Origin: Parabacteroides chongii
GTDB lineage: Bacteria; Bacteroidota; Bacteroidia; Bacteroidales; Tannerellaceae
DNA length: 64,000 nt
Assembly: GCF_029581355.1 (NCBI RefSeq)
Contig: NZ_CP120849.1
Location: 2,698,501-2,762,500, forward strand
Reading direction: 5' to 3'
Shown one piece after another: positions 51,846 through 60,134 of the stretch; position 1 is the first letter of the stretch, and every line of letters starts with the position of its first letter. A program made the position numbers and the translations under genes. The notes beneath the pieces were generated by a model. It was not told the DNA's origin. It searched no databases and saw only the letters and a program-made list of their open reading frames with translations.

Positions 51846-53837
51846 TTAGAACAGGTTGTAATTCGTTCTGAGTACCTTAAACTCTGTGCGGCGGTTTATC
51901 TGGTCTGCCATTTCCTGTTGTTCCGGAGGCAGTGTCAGGATAAATTCTTCCGTCAGCACATCTCCTTCTTTCAGGAAGTCGAAGCTTTTGGCCATCTTCT
52001 TGTTGATGACCTTCGGAACGCTTTCGCCGTAGCCTTTGGCTTCCAGACGTTCTTTGTCGATGCCTCCTGCAATCAGGTAATCCACTACCGACTGGGCACG
52101 GCGTTGTGCCAGGCGTTCATTATACTGGTCGCTACCTTTGCGGTCGGTATGTGCTCCCAACTCGATCGTCACGTTCGGGTTATCGTTCAGCATCTTGATC
52201 ATCTCATCCAGTGCTTTCTGTGATTCCGGGCGCAGGGTCGCTTTATCGAAATCGTAGAAGATATTGTCGATAACGACCGGTTTACTGATCGGAGAGAGGT
52301 AGAAGTCTACGATATAAGTTTCGTTCTTCTCTTCCGGTCCGGTTTTCAGTTCGAAGTTCTGGTTGAGGTAACCACGGGCACTAGCCATCATAACATAACG
52401 GATGTCGCGCTCCAGTTCCACCCGGTAAGTCCCGTCTTTCTTTGCCGGAACTTTCACATTCAGACCGTCTTTGCCGACAATACGGACGGTTGCATCTTCG
52501 ATCGGATTTTCATCCACATCGAAGACAATACCTTCGATGAATATCGTTATCGTAGGAAGTTCGAACGAGTACAGATGATCGTACCCGCGTGCATCGTTAC
52601 GGTTGGAACTGAAGAATCCTTTTTCCTTGTTTCCCTCGAATGTAATGCCGAAATCGTCAGCCATGGAGTTGATCGGTGCTTTCAGGTTTTCGACATGCCA
52701 CTTGCCTGTACTGTCCTGGGTCGCTTTGAAAAGATCCAGACCGCCCATTCCCGGATGCCCGTTAGAGGCGAAGTAGAGTGTAACGGAGTCGCGTACGTAC
52801 GGGAACATTTCGTCGCCGGGCGTATTGATCTCCGGTCCCAGATTTTCCATCGGACCGAAATCGTTACCTACAAGGCGGGAGCGGAAGATATCTTTTCCCC
52901 CGAAACCTCCGACTGCATCGGATACATAATACAGGTATTTGCCGTCAGGTGAAACAGACGGATGCCCCAGGGCTGTAACTGAGTCTTTTACAATAGTGGC
53001 ACGTGTCCCTTTGCCCCATTTAGCACTGCTACGGGTAGAGATGTATATTTCTGATGTACGCGGTCCTTCCGGATCTTGTGCGCAATAGGTGTAATACATG
53101 GTATTGCCGTCTTTCGAGAAAGAAGGTGTTCCTTCGTCGAATTCGGTATTCACTTCGTCCTCCAGTTCGATGGGGGCGAGCCAGTTACCTTGTTCATCCT
53201 GTTTGACCAGGAAAAAGTCGTTGTTTCTTATGCCGGTGATGGCACTGATCGTTTCATCCTTGTCTTTGTTAGCCCCTTTGGGAGTGCGGGAAGAGGTGAA
53301 GTAAAGCTGATCGTATTTGTCACCGAACAGCATCGGACTGAATTCACCTCGGCGGGAATTGAATTTCTCCATCCGCTTGACGACATAACGGGTCGGGTTC
53401 TGTTTCCATACAGGAGCCAGTTCACTGCCTTTTATTCCGTTAAGGGCCAGTTCGCTTTCCGGGTTCCGTTGCAGGAAGTCATTATAATAACGTATAGCAT
53501 CCGTATATTTGCCGGTTTTCTGGTACATCTGTCCCAGTCGCAGGCTTACGATACTATCCGGATATTCATAGCGTAATGCATTCATATAGGCACTGGTAGC
53601 CCTCGGTGTATTGTTGATGAGCCGGTTACATTCAGCCATTCGGTAGGCAATATATCCCCGTAAGTCCCTTTTCTGCGGAGACGTTTTCGTATAAACTTTC
53701 CGATAAATAGCTGCTGCCTCAAAGTATTCGCCGATCCGCTGCTTCTCCTCTGCATCGCTCAGCTTGGCTGATTTGCAGGAAAAAAGCAATAAAGCGGTTA
53801 AAAACAGTAATATATAGGGAGTAATCTTCTTATTCAT
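51846..53837 (-). CDS. porE: PorE-like type IX secretion lipoprotein (TPR, PD40, CRD, OmpA)
   Basis: A 663-residue lipoprotein. A GTG at 53840 is in frame, but the ATG at 53837 is preferred. The signal ends in the lipobox LLLFSC, Cys21. Domains in order are TPR repeats (about 30-130, YRKVYTKTSPQKRD, LGQMYQKTGKYTDAIRYYNDFL), a PD40/WD40-like propeller (about 160-430, SFSKDGNTMYYTY, HPSVSPDGKYLYYVSD, YFASNGHPGMGGLDLF), a carboxypeptidase regulatory-like domain (GIVFDVDENPIEDATVRIVGKDG) and an OmpA peptidoglycan-binding domain (ELGAHTDRKGSDQYNERLAQRRAQSV). This is the architecture of PorE, which links type IX machinery to peptidoglycan. Similar proteins without that role exist, so the symbol is tentative. 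Confidence 0.8.
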   Translation of the reverse strand: MNKKITPYILLFLTALLLFSCKSAKLSDAEEKQRIGEYFEAAAIYRKVYTKTSPQKRDLRGYIAYRMAECNRLINNTPRATSAYMNALRYEYPDSIVSLRLGQMYQKTGKYTDAIRYYNDFLQRNPESELALNGIKGSELAPVWKQNPTRYVVKRMEKFNSRRGEFSPMLFGDKYDQLYFTSSRTPKGANKDKDETISAITGIRNNDFFLVKQDEQGNWLAPIELEDEVNTEFDEGTPSFSKDGNTMYYTYCAQDPEGPRTSEIYISTRSSAKWGKGTRATIVKDSVTALGHPSVSPDGKYLYYVSDAVGGFGGKDIFRSRLVGNDFGPMENLGPEINTPGDEMFPYVRDSVTLYFASNGHPGMGGLDLFKATQDSTGKWHVENLKAPINSMADDFGITFEGNKEKGFFSSNRNDARGYDHLYSFELPTITIFIEGIVFDVDENPIEDATVRIVGKDGLNVKVPAKKDGTYRVELERDIRYVMMASARGYLNQNFELKTGPEEKNETYIVDFYLSPISKPVVIDNIFYDFDKATLRPESQKALDEMIKMLNDNPNVTIELGAHTDRKGSDQYNERLAQRRAQSVVDYLIAGGIDKERLEAKGYGESVPKVINKKMAKSFDFLKEGDVLTEEFILTLPPEQQEMADQINRRTEFKVLRTNYNLF

Positions 53838-53908
53838 CACCGGATAATCTTTATACTATGTAATAACGAATGGATTGAAAGGATATTGCCTGAACCGTAT
53901 ATTCATTA

Positions 53909-55126
53909 TTATAATAACAGCGAGCTATCCCCATAACTCAGGAAACGGAAATCATGTCCCAGTGCATAGTTATAGATATTTTTCCAATCTCCTTTCACGA
54001 ACGCGGAAATCAGTAGAAGCAGGGTGCTTTTAGGCTGGTGGAAATTGGTGACAATACCTTTTACGATCTTGAACTCATAACCCGGAGCTATGATAATCTG
54101 GGTTGCCGTGATCAAGGTGTTCAGCTGGTGTTTGTCCAGATAATCGAGTATATTCTGCAGGGCTTCCGCTGTAGTCAGCCGGTTGTTGGCTTCCTCATAC
54201 GGCATCCATTGTTTGACAACCAACTCTTCGGAGGTTGCTCCCGGATGAGCCGCAAGCGTTACGCCTATGTAATAAAGGCTTTCGAGTGTGCGGACGGAAG
54301 TCGTTCCGACAGCTATGATATGTCCCAGGTGCTGCATGACCCGTTCGACGGTACTGCGGCGTACGGATATATATTCGGTATGCATTTCATGCCCTTCGAT
54401 CGTTTCGCTCTTGACCGGCTTGAATGTTCCGGCTCCGACATGCAATGTCAGTTCTTCGCGACCGAAACCTTTGGTATCCAGGTCCGCCAGCACTTCCGGT
54501 GTGAAATGAAGCCCCGCAGTCGGTGCGGCTACCGAACCTTTGACTTTCGAATAAACAGTCTGGTACGTCTTCAGATCGCTTTCCTCCGTTTTACGATGCA
54601 GATAAGGAGGTATGGGCAGTTCGCCTGCCGCATCCAGCACTTCGGCAAAGCTGAAACCACCGTCCCAACTGAACCGTATCTGATGTGTCTCTCCGTAGCT
54701 TTGTACTTTTTCTGCAGATAACCTGACTGTCTGGCCGGCAACGCTGATCTCGCGGGAGAGAACGGGCTCTTTCCATTTCTTCGCATTTCCGATCAGGCAA
54801 ATCCAGTTACACGCTTCCGTTTCCTGGAAGATAAGTTCATAATCATGCGGCAGGGCAGGATCCAGGCAGAAGACTTCGATCTGAGCCCCCGTCACGCGCT
54901 GGAATAACAATCGCGCCTGGATGACGCGGGTATTATTGAATACCATCAACGAACCTTCCGGCAGGTAATCTGTAATATGCTTGAAAACGCTCTCACTTAC
55001 TTTCCCGTCCCGGTAAAGCAATAATTTGGATTCGTCCCGCTTAGGCAGCGGAAACTTCGCTATTCGTTCATCAGGTAACGGATAGTTATAATCTTCGATA
55101 CTTATCTGTTGAGTTTTTGTAATCAT
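53909..55126 (-). CDS. queA: tRNA preQ1 ribosyltransferase-isomerase QueA
   Basis: A 405-residue enzyme that moves the ribosyl part of S-adenosylmethionine to preQ1 in tRNA to form epoxyqueuosine. The frame is open upstream to 55453, but the ATG at 55126 gives the usual N-terminus ISIEDYNYPLPDERIAKFPLPKRDESKLLLY. Other motifs are LPEGSLMVFNNTRVIQARL, VAAPTAGLHFTPEVL, HVGAGTFKPVKSETIEGHEMHTEY and FHQPKSTLLLLISAF. It is divergent from the DUF2027/Smr gene, with promoter-like boxes between them. Confidence 0.95.
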   Translation of the reverse strand: MITKTQQISIEDYNYPLPDERIAKFPLPKRDESKLLLYRDGKVSESVFKHITDYLPEGSLMVFNNTRVIQARLLFQRVTGAQIEVFCLDPALPHDYELIFQETEACNWICLIGNAKKWKEPVLSREISVAGQTVRLSAEKVQSYGETHQIRFSWDGGFSFAEVLDAAGELPIPPYLHRKTEESDLKTYQTVYSKVKGSVAAPTAGLHFTPEVLADLDTKGFGREELTLHVGAGTFKPVKSETIEGHEMHTEYISVRRSTVERVMQHLGHIIAVGTTSVRTLESLYYIGVTLAAHPGATSEELVVKQWMPYEEANNRLTTAEALQNILDYLDKHQLNTLITATQIIIAPGYEFKIVKGIVTNFHQPKSTLLLLISAFVKGDWKNIYNYALGHDFRFLSYGDSSLLL

Positions 55127-55167
55127 TGCTATCTCTATTTTCGGATATGTTCTTTTCGAACCGGGTG

Positions 55168-55206
55168 CAAAAGTACTACAAATGTGTGGGAAATATATTA
55201 CTTTTG
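55168..55206. promoter_or_regulatory. Divergent promoter boxes between queA and the Smr gene
   Basis: TACTTTTG occurs on the minus strand at 55168-55175 (toward queA) and on the plus strand at 55199-55206 (toward the Smr gene). Both fit TAnnTTTG. No clear -33 boxes. Confidence 0.5.
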
Positions 55207-55231
55207 TGTTCATAACACTAATAATAAAACG

Positions 55232-56299
55232 ATGAATACTGTAAAAGTCGGAGATAAAGTCCGTTTCCTGAATACGACAGGAGGCGGAATCGTACGTAGT
55301 TTTAAAGGAAAAGACCAGGTGCTGGTCGAGGATGAAGACGGGTTTGAAGTACCGGCACTGATCCGTGAGTGCGTAGTCGTAGGAGGTGAGAATGAAATGC
55401 AGGTGCATAGCTCGAACCGTCCGAAAATACAACCACAGGCACAGGTTCAACAATCCGCTCCAAAGCCACAGCCGGAGGAAGTGAAGATTGAAGAAACACC
55501 CGAAGGGGAACGGATGAATATCTATTTGGCTTATTTACCGCTTGAACCGACCAAGGTAATACAGCAGAGCGGTTATGAAGCCTATTTCATCAATGACAGC
55601 AATTATTATCTGTTCTTCAACTATATGAACCGCCATAACAATAGCTGGATCAGCCGTTACAATGGCCTGATAGAACCGAATACGAAAATCTTCCTGGAAG
55701 AGTTCGGCAAAGAAGATCTGAACGATCTGGAACGTATCTGCGTACAGCTGATTGCTTTCAAGAAAGATAAACCTTATTCGTTGAAGAACTCTATCTCTGT
55801 TGAGTTGCATCTCGATACGGTGAAGTTCTATAAACAACATTGCTTTATGGAAAATGACTTCTTTGAAGAGGATGCCATGGTTTATCCAATTGTCCGGAAC
55901 GATGTACCGGAGCGGGAACTGCTTGTTTCTGCAGCGGATCTGAAAGAAGCGATGTATCAGAAAGTTCAGGAAGACCGTCATGCTCCGCAGTCTATCGTGA
56001 AGAAAAAATCAGACGGCGCTATACTGGAAGTCGACCTGCACATCACCGAACTGCTGGATAATACGAATGGACTGAGTAATGCGGATATGCTGACCTATCA
56101 GTTAGATAAGTTCCATGAAATATTGGCGAAGTATGCCAATCATAAAGGACAGAAGATTGTCTTTATCCACGGTAAAGGCGACGGAGTACTTCGTAAGGCT
56201 ATCGAAAAAGAGTTGAAAACGAGATACAAACAACACTATTATCAGGATGCATCTTTTCGTGAGTACGGATTCGGCGCAACTATGGTAACGATCAAGTAA
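55232..56299 (+). CDS. DUF2027/Smr domain protein
   Basis: A 355-residue protein. The frame is open further upstream, but the ATG at 55232 follows the promoter-like box and starts MNTVKVGDKVRFLNTTGGGIVRSF, a small SH3/KOW-like module typical of the family. A DUF2027 region follows (about 85-250, MNIYLAYLPLEPTK, YFINDSNYYLFFNYM). The C-terminal Smr domain has LEVDLHITELLD, ILAKYANHKGQKIVFIHGKGDGVLRKAIEKEL, the HGKGxGxLR signature of nucleic-acid nicking or binding. It is related to the Smr part of MutS2 but lacks the ATPase. A role in DNA or RNA quality control is inferred only. Confidence 0.88.
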   Translation: MNTVKVGDKVRFLNTTGGGIVRSFKGKDQVLVEDEDGFEVPALIRECVVVGGENEMQVHSSNRPKIQPQAQVQQSAPKPQPEEVKIEETPEGERMNIYLAYLPLEPTKVIQQSGYEAYFINDSNYYLFFNYMNRHNNSWISRYNGLIEPNTKIFLEEFGKEDLNDLERICVQLIAFKKDKPYSLKNSISVELHLDTVKFYKQHCFMENDFFEEDAMVYPIVRNDVPERELLVSAADLKEAMYQKVQEDRHAPQSIVKKKSDGAILEVDLHITELLDNTNGLSNADMLTYQLDKFHEILAKYANHKGQKIVFIHGKGDGVLRKAIEKELKTRYKQHYYQDASFREYGFGATMVTIK

Positions 56300-56333
56300 A
56301 GATACCTCCTGATTAATAATAGATAAGTACCGT

Positions 56334-56471
56334 ATGAATCCTATTTTCCCTTGCAGAAAATCTGTTGCCGACAGTGTCGACAGCTTTGCCGACGTCGTCG
56401 ACAATATTGCTGACGCTGTCGACAATATAGCCGACACTGTCGGCAACAACTTTCCTGCAAGGGAAAACTAA
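56334..56471 (+). CDS. Possible 45-residue heptad-repeat peptide
   Basis: An ATG ORF of 45 codons across the repeat hairpin encodes four heptads, ADSVDSF, ADVVDNI, ADAVDNI and ADTVGNN. This is an amphipathic pattern that could form a helix. The reverse strand is also open through the repeat in two frames, so coding is not proven. It lies 34 bp after the Smr gene and ends 48 bp before the CYTH gene. Confidence 0.3.
   Translation: MNPIFPCRKSVADSVDSFADVVDNIADAVDNIADTVGNNFPAREN
56344..56467. repeat. 124-nt hairpin of four 21-nt tandem repeats
   Basis: Four 21-nt units (56364-56384, 56385-56405, 56406-56426, 56427-56447) share a GCCGAC-NNN-GTCGAC core. The whole block is also an inverted repeat: 56344-56381 pairs with 56430-56467 at 34 of 38 positions, including the TTTTCCCTTGCAG ends. 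No T run follows, so it is not a simple terminator. Confidence 0.8.
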
Positions 56472-56519
56472 AATAGATGCCGTCCTGATACGGCAAACAA
56501 CCGGATAAACGAGAATGAT

Positions 56520-56996
56520 ATGGCTACCGAAATAGAAAGAAAGTTTATTGTAAAAGGCGACTTCTCTGCCGATGTATTCGACGCGCAACGTATTGTGCAG
56601 GGATATATCTGTTCTGAGCCCGGACGCACGGTGCGTGTTCGTATTCGTGGGGAGAAAGGTTTTCTGACTATCAAAGGCCCTTCGGACGAAAAAGGACTGA
56701 GCCGTTACGAATTCGAACAGGAAGTGCCGCTTGCGGATGCCGAACAGTTATTGAAGCTATGCGAACCGGGAGCCATCGATAAAGTGCGCCACCTTGTCCG
56801 TGCAGGGAAGCATATCTGGGAAGTGGATGTCTTTCACGGAGCCAACGAAGGCCTGGTTATGGCCGAAATAGAACTGGCTTCCGAAGACGAAGTATTTGAG
56901 AAACCGGAATGGATAGGGGAAGAGGTAAGCGGCGACAGGAGATATTACAACTCGATGCTTACCAAAGAACCTTATACCGGATGGGCGAAGAAATAG
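56520..56996 (+). CDS. CYTH domain protein
   Basis: A 158-residue protein of the CYTH (triphosphate tunnel metalloenzyme) superfamily. The name motif ExExK is visible at the start (TEIERKFIV), followed by alternating charged strands: VRVRIRGEKGFLTIKGP, LSRYEFEQEVPLADAEQLL, WEVDVFHGANEGLVMAEIELASE. Members hydrolyse triphosphates such as thiamine triphosphate or inorganic tripolyphosphate. The substrate here is not known. The S46 peptidase gene follows after 24 bp. Confidence 0.92.
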   Translation: MATEIERKFIVKGDFSADVFDAQRIVQGYICSEPGRTVRVRIRGEKGFLTIKGPSDEKGLSRYEFEQEVPLADAEQLLKLCEPGAIDKVRHLVRAGKHIWEVDVFHGANEGLVMAEIELASEDEVFEKPEWIGEEVSGDRRYYNSMLTKEPYTGWAKK

Positions 56997-57020
56997 TACT
57001 AATTTAAACGATAAAACACT

Positions 57021-59180
57021 ATGAAGAGAATCTTATTATCCCTTTTGGCTGCCGCTCTGTCATTGCCGGCCGTAGCCGACGAAGGAATGTGGTTGCTTCC
57101 TTTACTTAAGCAACAGAAATTTCCGGAGATGCAGGCACTGGGCTTGAAGTTGCAGGATTACGACATTTATAGTCCCGACTCTGCCTCGCTGAAAGATGCC
57201 GTTGTCATTTTCGGCGGCGGTTGTACCGGTGAGATCGTATCGCCGGACGGTTTGTTATTGACCAACCATCACTGCGGATACGGCCAGATACAGCAACACA
57301 GTACGCTGGAGCACGATTACCTGACCGACGGCTTTTGGGCAACTACCCGTGACCAGGAACTTCCCAATCCGGGACTGACCGTGACCTTCATTGACAAAAT
57401 AGAAGATGTCACCGACTACGTGAAAGCGGAACTCGAGAAAGATACCGATCCGAACAGTATGAATTTCCTTTCTCCCAAATACCTGAACGGACTGGCTAAA
57501 ACCCGGGTAGGAGAGAAGTTCCTGCAGGATAACCCCGGAACGGAAGTCGAGATCAAAGCCTTCTACGGCGGTAACGTATATTATATGTTCACGAAGAAGA
57601 TCTATTCGGATATCCGCCTGGTCGGAGCTCCCCCTTCATCTATCGGTAAGTTCGGTGCCGACACCGACAACTGGATGTGGCCGCGTCATACGGGCGACTT
57701 TTCCGTTTTCCGTGTCTATGCCGATGCCAACGGTAACCCGGCTGAATATTCCGAATCGAACGTTCCGCTGCGTCCTAAGCGTTGGTTCAAGATCTCTATA
57801 AAGGGAGTGGAAGAAGACGATTACGCCATGATGATGGGATTTCCCGGACGTACAAATAAGTATTATACCTCCTGGGAAGTTGCCGAACGTCGTGATATCG
57901 ACAATGCAGTCCGTATTAATGTCCGCAACCTTCGTCAGGAAGTGATGCTGGACGAGATGCTGAAAGATCCGTCTGTACGTATCCAGTACGCCAGCAAATA
58001 TGCCGGATCGACTAATGCTTACAAAAATGCTATCGGTAGCAATTGGGCGATAAAAAAACGTAACTTCGAACAGGTAAAGAAGGAAGAGCAGGATCGCCTG
58101 ATCGCCTGGTCGCAGGATAATGACGAGTCTGATTATCCGGAAGCCTTATCTACGATCGAACAGATCGTTTCCGATCGCAAAGACCTTCGCTTCCGTAGCT
58201 GGATGCTGGATGAAGCAATCCTGCGCGGTATTGAATTCACAAAAGTGCCTTCGGATATTCAAGCTGTCAGTGAAGCCCTGAAGGGTAAAGACCGCAGCGA
58301 ACAACAGAAGCAGGTACGTCTGCTGGAAATGGCCTACCACCGTTTTGCCGATAAGGATTACGCACCCGAAGTGGACAAGAAGATTGCCAAAGTGATGTTG
58401 AAGGAATATCGCCGCTTGGTTCCGGCTAAGTCGCAACCGGCTTACTTTGCTCTGATCGACAAGAAGTTCAAAGGAGATGTAGACCGTTTTGTGGATTATC
58501 TGTTCGACAAATCTATCTATGGTAGTGAAGAAAACTTCGATAAGTTTAAAACGCGCCCTTCCGTTAAAGCACTGGAAGAAGACCCGATGATCCTGTTTGC
58601 TAAATCAGTGCAGGAAGAAAAGTCTAACCTGAATGCTGCTCTGGCGGATTTCGATGCCGGTTATGCCATCGCTCACCGGATGTATGTAAAAGGGCTGTTG
58701 GCCATGTATCAGGATAAAGCCAATTTCCCCGATGCCAATTTCTCCCTGCGTCTGACTTACGGCCAGGTGAAAGGATATAGTCCGCGGGATGCCGATTATT
58801 ACAGTTGTCAGACAACGCTTGACGGTGTGATGGAAAAAGAAGACTCGACCAACTGGGAGTTTGTTGTTCCTGCCCGCCTGAAAGAATTGTATGCCGCAAA
58901 AGACTTTGGCCGTTACGGTATGGCGAATGGAAAAATGCCTGTTGCTTTCAGTGCGACGACACATAGTACCGGAGGAAACTCAGGTAGCCCTGTTTTGAAT
59001 GCAAACGGAGAACTGATCGGTATTAACTTCGACCGTAACTGGGAAGGTGTAGGAGGTGATATACAATACCTGCCGGATTACCAGCGCAGTATTATCGTAG
59101 ATATCCGCTACGTCCTGTTCCTGATCGATAAATATGCCGGTGCCGGTTACCTGTTGGAGGAAATGGATCTGGTAGAATAA
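57021..59180 (+). CDS. S46 family dipeptidyl-peptidase, DPP11-like
   Basis: A 719-residue periplasmic serine peptidase with a signal peptide ending near residue 19. The chymotrypsin-like catalytic residues sit in GGGCTGEIVSPDGLLLTNHHCGYGQ (His83/84), the DTDNWMWPRHTGDFSVFRVY block (Asp) and HSTGGNSGSPVLNANG (Ser). The segment INFDRNWEGVGGDIQYLPDYQRSI has Arg where DPP7 has Gly, which is the mark of DPP11, the form that cleaves dipeptides with Asp or Glu at the second position. This residue-based assignment is from memory of the Porphyromonas enzymes. It probably helps use peptides as nutrients. A terminator follows. Confidence 0.93.
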   Translation: MKRILLSLLAAALSLPAVADEGMWLLPLLKQQKFPEMQALGLKLQDYDIYSPDSASLKDAVVIFGGGCTGEIVSPDGLLLTNHHCGYGQIQQHSTLEHDYLTDGFWATTRDQELPNPGLTVTFIDKIEDVTDYVKAELEKDTDPNSMNFLSPKYLNGLAKTRVGEKFLQDNPGTEVEIKAFYGGNVYYMFTKKIYSDIRLVGAPPSSIGKFGADTDNWMWPRHTGDFSVFRVYADANGNPAEYSESNVPLRPKRWFKISIKGVEEDDYAMMMGFPGRTNKYYTSWEVAERRDIDNAVRINVRNLRQEVMLDEMLKDPSVRIQYASKYAGSTNAYKNAIGSNWAIKKRNFEQVKKEEQDRLIAWSQDNDESDYPEALSTIEQIVSDRKDLRFRSWMLDEAILRGIEFTKVPSDIQAVSEALKGKDRSEQQKQVRLLEMAYHRFADKDYAPEVDKKIAKVMLKEYRRLVPAKSQPAYFALIDKKFKGDVDRFVDYLFDKSIYGSEENFDKFKTRPSVKALEEDPMILFAKSVQEEKSNLNAALADFDAGYAIAHRMYVKGLLAMYQDKANFPDANFSLRLTYGQVKGYSPRDADYYSCQTTLDGVMEKEDSTNWEFVVPARLKELYAAKDFGRYGMANGKMPVAFSATTHSTGGNSGSPVLNANGELIGINFDRNWEGVGGDIQYLPDYQRSIIVDIRYVLFLIDKYAGAGYLLEEMDLVE

Positions 59181-59202
59181 TCGGATAATGGGAGTTGTTA
59201 TC

Positions 59203-59244
59203 ATAAAAAAAGCGAATGATCGAAAGATCACTCGCTTTTTTTAT
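59203..59244. terminator. Bidirectional terminator after the S46 peptidase
   Basis: A stem of ATAAAAAAAGCGA-type sequence plus GATC (59203-59221) pairs with 59226-59244 around a GAAA loop (one A-C mismatch); T runs occur on both strands. Confidence 0.88.
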
Positions 59245-59255
59245 ATCTGATATAA

Positions 59256-59426
59256 TTAAAATATGCCTTTTTCCAGGTCAGCTGCCTTTACGCGGAAAAT
59301 ATATCCGTTGCGAGAGAAGACTAATTCGCCGTCTTCTTTCTTTTTCTGGTTAACTAAGCGTTGAAAAGCTATATTGGCACCTTTAACTATATTCTCTTCA
59401 AATTCTCTTACTTCTTGTTCACTCAT
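59256..59426 (-). CDS. 56-residue partner of the Zeta-like gene
   Basis: A small acidic/basic protein starting MSEQEVREFEENIVKGANIAF. An in-frame ATG upstream would add 17 residues, but the 59426 start is preferred because it overlaps the end of the Zeta-like gene by only 8 bases. Helical first half (QRLVNQKKKEDG), then a beta hairpin (ELVFSRNGYIFRVKA). The size and coupling to a Zeta-like kinase suggest an antitoxin, but the order is toxin first, which is unusual. Function not proven. Confidence 0.6.
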   Translation of the reverse strand: MSEQEVREFEENIVKGANIAFQRLVNQKKKEDGELVFSRNGYIFRVKAADLEKGIF

Positions 59427-59994
59427 GATGTTCAAGTTTAGTGTAAATATCCGAATTATATATCTCTTTTTTTTCATTCCTGAATCCTTTGGCGATTACT
59501 TCCATCGGAGACATAGAATTGTCTGTTACCATCCAATAATCACTAATGGGGATATATAGTTCAAAAAGATTGTGAATACCCGCCTCATATCTACGGCGAA
59601 TAGTACTCTCCGGTATGTTATGACCACCGGCTGCCACTCTCATTTTTACCCGTTCCACTGCCAGATCCGGCGTATTCAGCCAGAAATATAACAATGTAAC
59701 ATAATATCCTTCCCTTTGTGCTTCCCTAATCAGATTTGCGACTGACCGGGTGGCGAGCGTAGTTTCCATTGCAAAAGTCTCACCGGCTGCGATGAGTTCT
59801 TTAATGCGCTTATACATAATTCGGCTTGCTTCTACAGCTACGGCGATGCTATCTGCGTTAAAAGGGGAAAGCCCCTTGGCTATCTCGTCGGAGTTCACAA
59901 ACTCTTTACACTTCAACATCTCTGGAAGAATTGTAAATGAAGCTGTGGTCTTCCCTGCTCCGTTGCAACCTGATATTATATATAAATATGGCAC
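59419..59994 (-). CDS. Zeta-toxin-like P-loop kinase
   Basis: A 191-residue protein with Walker A GCNGAGKTTAS at residues 9-19, then FVNSDEIAKGLSPFN, the helix AVAVEASRIMYKRIKELIAAGETFAMETTLA and ERVKMRVAAGGHNIPESTIRRRY. These are hallmarks of the Zeta/PezT family, whose toxins phosphorylate UDP-N-acetylglucosamine. Some family members are not toxins. The start is GTG at 59994, with no Shine-Dalgarno site, and the leader from the box at 60017 is very short, suggesting weak expression. It overlaps the 56-residue partner gene. Confidence 0.85.
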   Translation of the reverse strand: MPYLYIISGCNGAGKTTASFTILPEMLKCKEFVNSDEIAKGLSPFNADSIAVAVEASRIMYKRIKELIAAGETFAMETTLATRSVANLIREAQREGYYVTLLYFWLNTPDLAVERVKMRVAAGGHNIPESTIRRRYEAGIHNLFELYIPISDYWMVTDNSMSPMEVIAKGFRNEKKEIYNSDIYTKLEHHE

Positions 59995-60016
59995 TATTTG
60001 CTGCTTTTTGACAGGG

Positions 60017-60024
60017 CAAATATA
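60017..60024 (-). promoter_or_regulatory. Candidate -7 box of the Zeta-like operon
   Basis: Minus-strand TATATTTG fits TAnnTTTG, 22 nt before the GTG start. The transcript would begin within about 15 nt of the start codon. Confidence 0.5.
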
Positions 60025-60134
60025 GATAATAGTTTAATATGTTGTACTATTTATTTCTCAAAAATCGTGAAAATGTGCAGAATTTGTACGAATAACCCCC
60101 TGTTTCGTTGTTTCGGAGGCCTGTTTTGTTAATT

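Noticed and set aside
55127..55453. N-terminal extension of queA
   Set aside because: It overlaps the divergent Smr gene and its promoter; the ATG at 55126 gives the family N-terminus.
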